NCBI GenBank assembly: GCA_002422995.1 | Contig: DIUK01000110.1 | Location: 1 to 10,236 of the forward strand | DNA: 10,236 bases | Source of the DNA: Rhodocyclaceae bacterium UBA6160 | Lineage (GTDB): Bacteria > Pseudomonadota > Gammaproteobacteria > Burkholderiales > Rhodocyclaceae | Direction of reading: 5' to 3' | Shown: positions 1-5,456 of the stretch, piece by piece | Position numbering within the stretch: the first letter of the stretch is position 1 | Layout: each line of letters begins with the position of its first letter | Made by a program: the position numbers and the translations under genes | Notes under the pieces: model-generated | Seen by the model: the letters and a program-made list of their open reading frames with translations, nothing else | Told to the model about the DNA's origin: nothing | The model's database searches: none

Positions 1-607
1 CGCCATTGGCAATCACCGGAATGCTGACCCGCGATTTGACCAGGGCAATGGTGTCGTATTCGGCCTCGCCCATGTACTGGTCCGCCCTTGTACGGCCATG
101 AATAGCCACCGCGCGTATGCCGGATTGTTCTGCAATTTTGGCAATGGCGGGGGCGTTTTTGTTCTCGCGATTCCAGCCGGTGCGAAACTTTAACGTGACG
201 GGTGTATCAGGTACGGCCGCGACCACGGCTTCAAGGATTTTGGCGACCAGCATTTCGTTTTGCATGAGGGCGGATCCCGCCATGACATTGCACACTTTTT
301 TCGCCGGGCAGCCCATGTTGATGTCGATAATTTGCGCGCCATGATCCACGTTGTATTTGGCGGCTTCGGCCATCATGGCCGGGTCTGCACCGGCAATCTG
401 CACCGAGATGGGGTTTACCTCGCCGGTGTGGTTTGCGCGGCGCAGGGTTTTTGCGCTGCCATACAACAGCGAGTTGGAGGTCACCATTTCCGACACCGCA
501 AACCCCGCGCCGAGCTGCTTGCACAGCTGGCGAAACGGCCTGTCCGTCACGCCGGCCATGGGGGCGACAAACAGATTGTTGCTCAGATGAAAACCGAGGA
601 AATCCAT
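1..607 (-). CDS. dusB: tRNA-dihydrouridine synthase DusB (5' part; 3' end outside the window)
   Basis: FMN-dependent enzyme that uses NADPH to reduce specific uridines of the tRNA D-loop to dihydrouridine (U17 in E. coli DusB); cytoplasmic. The frame is open to the window edge and gives the first 202 of roughly 320-340 residues. Visible motifs are the N-terminal flavin-binding APMAGVTDRPFR (residues 15-26), VSEM (38-41), VQIAGADP (69-76), the catalytic loop DINMGCPAKKV with Cys100, KFRTGW (140-145), IHGRTR (169-174) and VIANG (198-202). From memory of E. coli DusB the alignment is gap-free from Met1 to Cys100, which fixes the ATG at 605-607 even though no Shine-Dalgarno is visible. It lies 175 bases behind ubiH in the same direction. 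In many proteobacteria fis follows dusB, but that position is outside the window. Identification is very secure. Confidence 0.96.
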   Translation of the reverse strand, partial: MDFLGFHLSNNLFVAPMAGVTDRPFRQLCKQLGAGFAVSEMVTSNSLLYGSAKTLRRANHTGEVNPISVQIAGADPAMMAEAAKYNVDHGAQIIDINMGCPAKKVCNVMAGSALMQNEMLVAKILEAVVAAVPDTPVTLKFRTGWNRENKNAPAIAKIAEQSGIRAVAIHGRTRADQYMGEAEYDTIALVKSRVSIPVIANG

Positions 608-642
608 GGCAAGGGGGTTTTGAGTGACGTTGCAGGCAGGGG

Positions 643-665
643 AAAAAAGCAACGATGCGTTGCTT
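643..665 (-). terminator. Terminator-like hairpin with U-tract between ubiH and dusB
   Basis: On the minus strand a perfect 8-bp stem (AAGCAACG / CGTTGCTT, 647-654 and 658-665) closes a 3-base loop and runs into a T tract (643-648 on the plus strand are all A). It lies 117 bases beyond the ubiH stop and 35 bases before the dusB start. It would suit an intrinsic terminator of the upstream operon. Because a promoter candidate for dusB lies just upstream of it, it might instead be a leader hairpin or attenuator. The stem is only half G/C, so efficiency is uncertain. Confidence 0.5.
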
Positions 666-678
666 GAAGGGGAGCGCG

Positions 679-707
679 ATTCTATCGCAAAGTGGTTAAA
701 AATTGAA
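679..707 (-). promoter_or_regulatory. Candidate sigma-70 promoter for dusB
   Basis: On the minus strand a good -10 (TAGAAT, 679-684) sits 17 bases after a weak -35 (TTCAAT, 702-707). Transcription would start near position 672, about 65 bases before the dusB ATG and immediately before the hairpin at 643-665. The -10 has one mismatch to TATAAT; the -35 matches only half of the consensus. This is a prediction from sequence only. Confidence 0.35.
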
Positions 708-734
708 CAGATCAAAAGTTGAACAGGACAAAAA
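703..734. repeat. Two 16-bp direct repeats in the ubiH-dusB spacer
   Basis: ttgaacagatcaaaag (703-718) is followed directly by ttgaacaggacaaaaa (719-734), 13 of 16 positions identical. The repeat covers the proposed -35 of dusB. The core GTTGAACAG resembles the GTTAAACAG repeats upstream of amgK at 5211-5232, so it could be a regulator site, or merely a local slippage product. Confidence 0.6.
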
Positions 735-782
735 TATTCAGTCAATCGTGTAAGACAATCGCGTCAAATCAGGTGAGTGGAT

Positions 783-2036
783 TCACCAGGCGCGCGCGCC
801 ATACATCATGCGGCGGGCGACAAATTGCTTGAGTCCCGGGAGCAAATCCAGCGCCAAGAGTCCTGCGCCACGGGCGTGTTGAACGAGAGGCAAATTGGAC
901 GAAAACAGGTTGATCAAGCCATGCGTAAAACCCATGGCGCCACGCCGGTCGAGCGCGCGCTGTTTGGCATACGCCGAAAGACATTCCGCATTGCCGGGGT
1001 CTGCGGCGTGCTGGAGCGTGCGCGCCAGCGCCCATACGTCACGCAGCGCCAAATTAAACCCTTGCCCGGCGACAGGGTGCAGTGTTTGTGCCGCATTGCC
1101 CAGCCACACCTGGCGCTCGCCGACGGTGGTTTGGCGATAGCGCAGCCCCAAACTGAAACTGTCGCGAGGCGTGGCGGATACAAAGCGGTGGCGCGTGCCA
1201 AAGCGCGCTTGCAGCAAAGCCAGAAACTCGGCCTCCGGCAGTGCGGCAATGTGTGCAGCGTCCGCAGCAGGGCAAGTGAGCACCACGGCGTAAGCTTTGC
1301 CTGAGGGGATGCCTAATGGCAACAAAGCCACCGGGCCTTGCTCGGTAAATCGCTCCCACGCCATGTGGTGGTGTGGCGCTACGGTGTGTACCTGGCAGAT
1401 GATGGCGTGTTGCGCGTAATCGTATGTCTTTATTTCAGGCTGGGTTTTGGCATGTGTTTGCAGTGCGCTGATCGGTAGGCCCGCAGATGTGTCGGTGTCC
1501 GCAGTTTTCACAGCACCTTCGGCCCAGGCGGTGAGCGCGTAAGGCTGATGAGGCGTGGTGCTTTCCTCTAACGCCGTCTTGCGAGCGCCGACTATTCCGG
1601 AACGATTGTCGGGGTGTGCATCGCGGGAAAAAAACGTTTGCTCAACATAGGCAATGCCCGCTGCGCTAACGGCGGCATTCAGCGTGTTGATCAAATCGCT
1701 GGCTGGCAAGACATAGCCCAGGGCGGGTACTTTCAACTCGCTGGCATGCAACAGCGTGCGCCCCAGACCGCCCTGGTGGGATATGTGGATACGGCCAATC
1801 GCCGTGGCCGCAGATGATGGCCAGGCGTTTAACCATTCAAGGATTTGCCGTGAGCCGTCAGAGAGCGCCAGCACGCGCGTGTCTTGTGCTACCTCTTGAC
1901 GCGTGCGTGCTTCAAAAATCTCGGCGGCAATGCCGTGCGCGTGTAGCGCCAGGGCCAGCGCCATGCCGGTCGGGCCGCCGCCGATCACTGCAACTTTTGG
2001 GTTGTGATTATTTTGGCTGGCTTGACCGGAAATCAT
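783..2036 (-). CDS. ubiH: UbiH-type FAD-dependent ubiquinone biosynthesis hydroxylase
   Basis: Aromatic-ring flavin monooxygenase of the UbiH/UbiF/Coq6 family, which uses NAD(P)H and O2 to hydroxylate the polyprenyl-phenol ring during ubiquinone synthesis (ring C1 for E. coli UbiH). In the 421-residue numbering from the GTG at 2048, the FAD dinucleotide motif is VIGGGPTGMA (21-30). The third flavin motif is GNAAQTLHPVAGQGFNLALRD (317-337), with the GN-AAQTLHP form typical of UbiH rather than the GD-AAHT form of UbiF. The middle DG motif is degenerate (AWAEG, 174-178) and is followed by a variable, Thr/Ala-rich stretch (about 180-205). I chose the ATG at 2036 (417 residues); the in-frame GTG at 2048 is the alternative, and neither has a visible Shine-Dalgarno. 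pepP lies directly upstream, as in the E. coli pepP-ubiH operon, but no ubiI follows. Exact ring position cannot be assigned from sequence. Confidence 0.9.
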   Translation of the reverse strand: MISGQASQNNHNPKVAVIGGGPTGMALALALHAHGIAAEIFEARTRQEVAQDTRVLALSDGSRQILEWLNAWPSSAATAIGRIHISHQGGLGRTLLHASELKVPALGYVLPASDLINTLNAAVSAAGIAYVEQTFFSRDAHPDNRSGIVGARKTALEESTTPHQPYALTAWAEGAVKTADTDTSAGLPISALQTHAKTQPEIKTYDYAQHAIICQVHTVAPHHHMAWERFTEQGPVALLPLGIPSGKAYAVVLTCPAADAAHIAALPEAEFLALLQARFGTRHRFVSATPRDSFSLGLRYRQTTVGERQVWLGNAAQTLHPVAGQGFNLALRDVWALARTLQHAADPGNAECLSAYAKQRALDRRGAMGFTHGLINLFSSNLPLVQHARGAGLLALDLLPGLKQFVARRMMYGARAW

Positions 2037-2082
2037 GTGAGTGGTCACAGTTCAGTTATCGTGGTGCTTCGGTATTTGCGGA

Positions 2083-3438
2083 TCAATTTTTGTGCATCAA
2101 GGCTTCAATGTCGGCGATGGTTTTGGGCACGCCAGCGGTGATGATCTCGCAGCCCGCTGTGGTTACCACCGCATCGTCTTCAATGCGCACGCCGATGTTC
2201 CAGAAGGCTTCGGGCACGTCCTTGTCCGGGCGGATGTAACAGCCGGGCTCGATGGTCAAGACCATGCCGGGTTGCAGTGTGGTCCATGCTTCGCCCTGCC
2301 GGTATTCGCCCGCGTCATGCACGTCCTTGCCCAGCCAGTGGCTGGTGCGGTGCATGAAAAATTTTTTGTAACTTTCGCTGGCCAGCACTTCAGTCAGTGT
2401 GCCGGTCAAGAGCTTCAAGTCGAGCAGGCCTTGTACCAGTACATGCAAAGCCGCCTCGTGGGGGGCTAGAAAGCTCACTCCGGGTTTGACGGCGGCAATG
2501 GCCGCCAGCTGGGCATCCAGCACCAACTGGTAAATGGCCGTTTGCGCGGGGGAAAAGCGGCCATTGACGGGAAAGGTGCGGGTGATGTCAGCAGCATAAC
2601 CATTGAGTTCCCCTGCGGCATCAATCAGCAATAAATCACCGTCGTTCAAACGCTGGTCGTTGCTGACGTAATGCAGTACGCAGGCGTTCGCTCCGCCGGC
2701 CACAATCGACGTGTAGGCGGGCGCTTCGCAGCCGTTGCGGCGGAAGGTGTGCAGGAGCTCGGCTTCCACTTCATATTCATATTGCCCTGGCCGGGTAAAG
2801 CGCATGGCGCGGCAATGCGCTTGGGCGGCAATCTCGCCCGCGCGGCGCATGGTGGCGAGCTCATGTTCGTCCTTGATCAGGCGCATGGCATCGAGCGTTG
2901 CGCGTACATCGCGCATTTCGGCCGGTGCGCGCTTGCCGCTGCGACTTTGGCTGCGCACGGTATTGAGCGCAGCGGTGAGGCGTGCATCCCATGCAGCATC
3001 GTGGCCCAGCGAATACCACAGCGCGGGTTGGTCGGCCAGTTGCTCGGCGAACTGTTGATCGAATGCAGTGATGGGATAGGCGGCATCAAAGGCAAAGTTT
3101 TCCTTGGCCGCGTCGGGCCCATAACGGAAGCCATCCCAGATTTCGCGTTCAAGATTTTTTTCGCGGCAAAACAATATGCTTTGCGGAGCCTGGGTTGCGG
3201 AATTTGTGGGTGGCGAAATGAGCACTAAAACCGCTTCGGGTTCGTTAAAGCCGGTGAGGTATTGGAAATAGCTGTCCGCGCGAAAGGGAAACGTGGTGTC
3301 GCGGTTGCGCGCCATTTCCGTTGCTGTGGGAATGACGGCGATGCCGCCGCCTGCGGCTTGCATGCGCTGCATCAAGAAAAGTCGGCGCTGGTGATACGGC
3401 GCGAAGGCAGCGTTTTGGGGAGGTATTGAGTTATTCAT
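2083..3438 (-). CDS. pepP: Xaa-Pro aminopeptidase (aminopeptidase P, family M24B)
   Basis: Cytoplasmic dimetal (usually Mn2+) peptidase that removes the N-terminal residue of peptides with proline second. At 451 residues it is close to E. coli PepP (441). Residues about 10-150 form the AMP_N domain (PxRxDSYFQYLTGF near 51-64) and residues about 190-430 the pita-bread catalytic domain. All expected active-site residues are present with E. coli-like spacing: His256 (VLHYVSND), metal ligands Asp273 (LIDAAGE) and Asp284 (YAADITRTF), His367 (HRTSHWLG), His374 (DVHDAG), Glu397 (TIEPGCYI) and Glu420 (VRIEDD). It starts 8 bases after the murU stop, so translation is probably coupled; no clear Shine-Dalgarno is visible. 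It precedes ubiH, a widely conserved pairing. Confidence 0.96.
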   Translation of the reverse strand: MNNSIPPQNAAFAPYHQRRLFLMQRMQAAGGGIAVIPTATEMARNRDTTFPFRADSYFQYLTGFNEPEAVLVLISPPTNSATQAPQSILFCREKNLEREIWDGFRYGPDAAKENFAFDAAYPITAFDQQFAEQLADQPALWYSLGHDAAWDARLTAALNTVRSQSRSGKRAPAEMRDVRATLDAMRLIKDEHELATMRRAGEIAAQAHCRAMRFTRPGQYEYEVEAELLHTFRRNGCEAPAYTSIVAGGANACVLHYVSNDQRLNDGDLLLIDAAGELNGYAADITRTFPVNGRFSPAQTAIYQLVLDAQLAAIAAVKPGVSFLAPHEAALHVLVQGLLDLKLLTGTLTEVLASESYKKFFMHRTSHWLGKDVHDAGEYRQGEAWTTLQPGMVLTIEPGCYIRPDKDVPEAFWNIGVRIEDDAVVTTAGCEIITAGVPKTIADIEALMHKN

Positions 3439-3446
3439 GTCGATAA

Positions 3447-4157
3447 TTATGTATCAGAATGCTCGTTGAGTTGAGCATCCAGCTCGGCCAGTCGTTGAGG
3501 TGTGCCAACGTCCGTCCAGCGGCCAGGGTGGTGTTCGCCGGATACCCGATGAGCGGCGGCTGCGGCGCGTAACAGGGGCGCGAGTTTGGCAGGCTGACCG
3601 CGCGGAATGGTGCTAAACAACGCCGGGCGATACACGCCTATGCCTGAGAAAGTAAACCGATTATCCGCGCGATGATCTGTACCGTCGGGCAAAATTCGGC
3701 TGCCAGTCAGTACAAAGTCACCTTGTGGGTGGTGTGCGGGATTGTCCACCAGCACCAAATGCGCAAGATCATTTTCTGCCAGATTGTTGGCAAATAAGCC
3801 CTGGGCGCGGGCGACATCCCAGTCGCAAAAAATATCGCCGTTGATGACGAGAAAGGGCGCGTCACCCAATAAGGGCAGTGCGTTGGCAATCCCGCCCGCC
3901 GTTTCCAGCGCGCCGGCAGGCTCGGGCGAGTAGCGAATCTTGAGCCGCCATGCGGCCCCGTCGCCCAAGGCCGCTTCAATTTGTGTGCCTAAGTGGGCGT
4001 GGTTGATCACGATGTCACGAAACCCGGCCATCGCCAGCCGCTGCAAATGCCATGCGATGAGCGGTTGGCCGCCGACGTGCAGCAAGGGCTTGGGGCAGGT
4101 GTCGGTCAGGGGGCGCATGCGCTCGCCCCGCCCGGCGGCGAGGATCATGGCTTTCAT
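3447..4157 (-). CDS. murU: N-acetylmuramate alpha-1-phosphate uridylyltransferase MurU
   Basis: Sugar nucleotidyltransferase that converts MurNAc-1-phosphate and UTP to UDP-MurNAc, the second step of the AmgK-MurU salvage route that bypasses MurA/MurB and hence the fosfomycin target. 236 residues; Pseudomonas MurU is slightly shorter. Motifs are ILAAGRGERMRPLTD (5-19), CPKPLL with Lys23, the uridine-binding ETAGG (85-89), NGD with metal ligand Asp109, TFSGIGV (169-175) and WTDVGT with Asp216 (214-219). An upstream in-frame extension to 4364 exists, but it reads the amgK 3' end out of frame and is rejected. The start at 4155-4157 gives MKAMILAAG, as in known MurU, and shares one base with the amgK stop (TGATG), indicating translational coupling. 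A general glucose-1-phosphate-type transferase would be the alternative, but the amgK partner makes MurU the best call. Confidence 0.93.
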   Translation of the reverse strand: MKAMILAAGRGERMRPLTDTCPKPLLHVGGQPLIAWHLQRLAMAGFRDIVINHAHLGTQIEAALGDGAAWRLKIRYSPEPAGALETAGGIANALPLLGDAPFLVINGDIFCDWDVARAQGLFANNLAENDLAHLVLVDNPAHHPQGDFVLTGSRILPDGTDHRADNRFTFSGIGVYRPALFSTIPRGQPAKLAPLLRAAAAAHRVSGEHHPGRWTDVGTPQRLAELDAQLNEHSDT

Positions 4158-5182
4158 CAAAAGGTGTAGCCGGCTTCTTTGGTCTGGCCTTGCGCCTGGT
4201 CCAGCAGCGCGAGGATGGGTTTGAATCCGGCGTAGCGCTCGCAGGTCTGGCGCACGTAGTGTTCGACCAGCGGCAGGTCTTTCAAGTAGCCATCCTTGCC
4301 ATCGCGGTGATACAGGCGGGCGAAAATGCCCAGCACTTTCAAGTGGCGCTGCAAACCCATCCATTCATACTGGCGGTGGAACTCGCCAAAATCGGCGGCA
4401 ATTGGCAGCCCGGCTTGTCTGGCCATATCCCAATAGCGCACCAGATAGTCGAGCGCGGTTTCTTCATCCCACTGGATGTAGGCATCTTTTAACAGCGAGA
4501 CGACGTCATAGCTCATCGGGCCATAAACCGCGTCCTGGAAATCAATGATGCCGGGGTTGGCGCTGGGGTTGGCGCCGAGGTTTTCCCCAGTCGCCAGATG
4601 CATCAAGTTGCGCGAGTGGTAATCGCGGTGCACAAACACTTTTGGCTCGGCCAGATTCATCGCCAGAAGGCGTTCGAATACGGTGTCCAATTCTGCGCGT
4701 TGCGCGTCGGTCAGCGTGATTTGATGATGCTGCGCCAGATACCAGTCGGGGAACAAATCCAGTTCCTTTTTGAGGAGCGCGTAGTCATATTCTGGCAAAA
4801 CCCCAGGACGGCTGGCCCGCTGGATGAGCACCAGCGCGGCGAGCGCATCCTGATACAGCGCGGCGGCGTTATCTTGATTAAGCACAGACAGATAAGTGGC
4901 ATTGCCCAAGTCAGAGAGCAGTAAAAAACCATGGTCCAAGTCTTGCGCTATCACTTCGGGTACGTGCGCACCTGTTGCGTGAAAGAGCTGTTGCACGTGC
5001 AGCCAGGGGCGGCAATCTTCAAGCTCGGGTGGGGCGTCCATGACAATCAACGTGCTGCCGTCCGCCCAAGTCACCCGAAAGTAACGCCTGAAGCTCGCGT
5101 CCGCTGAGGCAGGTGATAGCGTAAAGGCTCGGTCTGGCCAGCGCTGTGTAAGCCATGCTGTGATGAGCTGCTGTCGTTTCAT
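4157..5182 (-). CDS. amgK: N-acetylmuramate/N-acetylglucosamine anomeric kinase AmgK
   Basis: Aminoglycoside-phosphotransferase-fold kinase that phosphorylates the anomeric hydroxyl of MurNAc or GlcNAc in the cytoplasm, feeding MurU. 341 residues. Features in order: nucleotide loop ASADASFRRYFRV (25-37), MDAPPELED (48-56), LLLSDLG (87-93), FPDWYL (144-149), catalytic Brenner motif HRDYHSRN (185-192, Asp187 catalytic base) and metal-binding IIDFQDAVYGP (212-222, Asp214). The stretch between these two motifs carries a short extra segment (about 198-210) that contains an in-frame 12-bp duplication. The ATG at 5180-5182 opens at the divergent spacer; the bases before it on this strand are pyrimidine-rich with no Shine-Dalgarno. 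First gene of the amgK-murU-pepP-ubiH run, and divergent from lptD as in Pseudomonas. Confidence 0.93.
   Translation of the reverse strand: MKRQQLITAWLTQRWPDRAFTLSPASADASFRRYFRVTWADGSTLIVMDAPPELEDCRPWLHVQQLFHATGAHVPEVIAQDLDHGFLLLSDLGNATYLSVLNQDNAAALYQDALAALVLIQRASRPGVLPEYDYALLKKELDLFPDWYLAQHHQITLTDAQRAELDTVFERLLAMNLAEPKVFVHRDYHSRNLMHLATGENLGANPSANPGIIDFQDAVYGPMSYDVVSLLKDAYIQWDEETALDYLVRYWDMARQAGLPIAADFGEFHRQYEWMGLQRHLKVLGIFARLYHRDGKDGYLKDLPLVEHYVRQTCERYAGFKPILALLDQAQGQTKEAGYTF
4553..4576. repeat. 12-bp tandem duplication inside amgK
   Basis: ggggttggcgct (4553-4564) is followed by ggggttggcgcc (4565-4576), 11 of 12 bases identical. In the amgK frame this encodes GANP then SANP (residues 203-210), lying in a surface-type loop between the HRDYHSRN and DFQDAVYGP motifs. 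The frame is kept, so the kinase is not disrupted. It looks like a slippage insertion. Confidence 0.8.
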
Positions 5183-5210
5183 AGTTAATGAAGGTGGTGA
5201 AGATGGAGGA

Positions 5211-5243
5211 GTTAAACAGAAGTTAAACAGAAGTTAAGCAACA
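5211..5243. repeat. Three 11-bp direct repeats upstream of amgK
   Basis: gttaaacagaa (5211-5221) is repeated exactly (5222-5232) and then partly (gttaagcaaca, 5233-5243). The 11-bp period is about one helical turn, so all copies would face the same side of the DNA. They lie 29-61 bases upstream of the amgK start, within its probable leader or promoter. They may be a phased regulator site or simple slippage. Confidence 0.75.
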
Positions 5244-5303
5244 AAAGCCGAAACAGGACAGGGTGGCAAATACGTTGCATCGTGTTGTTTGGGGATGCGT
5301 GCT

Positions 5304-5337
5304 GAAAGGGAGGCAAATACGAAAGGGAGGCAAATAC
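5304..5337. repeat. Perfect 17-bp tandem duplication in the amgK-lptD spacer
   Basis: gaaagggaggcaaatac occurs at 5304-5320 and again, base for base, at 5321-5337. A third, shorter relative (gggtggcaaatac) is at 5261-5273. The exact identity suggests a recent duplication. Its position about 30 bases upstream of the proposed lptD -10 puts it where an activator or -35-region factor would bind. Confidence 0.85.
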
Positions 5338-5366
5338 CTGTGGCAAAGGCTTAACCAAGGGGGCGG

Positions 5367-5375
5367 TGTTAGAAT
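5367..5375 (+). promoter_or_regulatory. Candidate extended -10 promoter for lptD
   Basis: TGTTAGAAT matches the extended -10 pattern TGnTATAAT with one mismatch. No good -35 lies 16-18 bases upstream, as is often seen with extended -10 promoters. A start near 5382 would give an lptD leader of about 75 bases. The element is the left arm of the palindrome 5367-5389. I see no sigma-E type promoter, although lptD of E. coli has one. Confidence 0.45.
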
Positions 5376-5380
5376 TCGAA

Positions 5381-5389
5381 ATTCTAGCA
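5381..5389 (-). promoter_or_regulatory. Candidate extended -10 promoter for the amgK operon
   Basis: Read on the minus strand, this right arm of the palindrome is TGCTAGAAT, again an extended -10 with one mismatch to TGnTATAAT. A start near 5374 would give amgK a leader of about 190 bases that contains the 17-bp and 11-bp repeats. A closer amgK promoter cannot be excluded, but I found none of equal quality. Confidence 0.35.
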
Positions 5390-5456
5390 TCGGTGAGCTT
5401 TACGCTTATGTTGACCGTTTGCCCTACTTATTGATAAACAAGATAAATACGACGGC

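Larger units (their letters stand above)
5183..5456. other. Divergent amgK-lptD spacer, repeat- and palindrome-rich
   Basis: No gene is supported here. In plus-strand order the 274 bases hold three 11-bp direct repeats (5211-5243), a GGCAAATAC element (5265-5273), two perfect 17-bp tandem copies ending in the same GGCAAATAC (5304-5337), and a palindrome with back-to-back extended -10 elements (5367-5389). A short GATAAA direct repeat (5433-5438 and 5442-5447) precedes the lptD ATG. An open frame from a GTG at 5263 runs into lptD but shows no coding features. Confidence 0.7.

Noticed and set aside
260..667. Plus-strand 135-residue open frame antisense to dusB
   Set aside because: Shadow of dusB; no family features, and it would run through the hairpin region upstream of dusB.
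777..1304. Plus-strand 175-residue open frame antisense to ubiH
   Set aside because: Shadow frame in GC-rich DNA; the minus-strand gene has clear flavin motifs across the same bases.
3447..4364. Long 305-residue version of murU starting at 4364
   Set aside because: The extra N-terminal residues overlap the amgK 3' end in another frame, resemble no MurU, and the internal start at 4157 gives the family's usual MKAMILAAG beginning with a stop-start overlap.
5304..5337. CRISPR-like or origin-iteron reading of the 17-bp repeats
   Set aside because: Only two adjacent copies without spacers, no cas or replication genes, and no DnaA-box cluster nearby.
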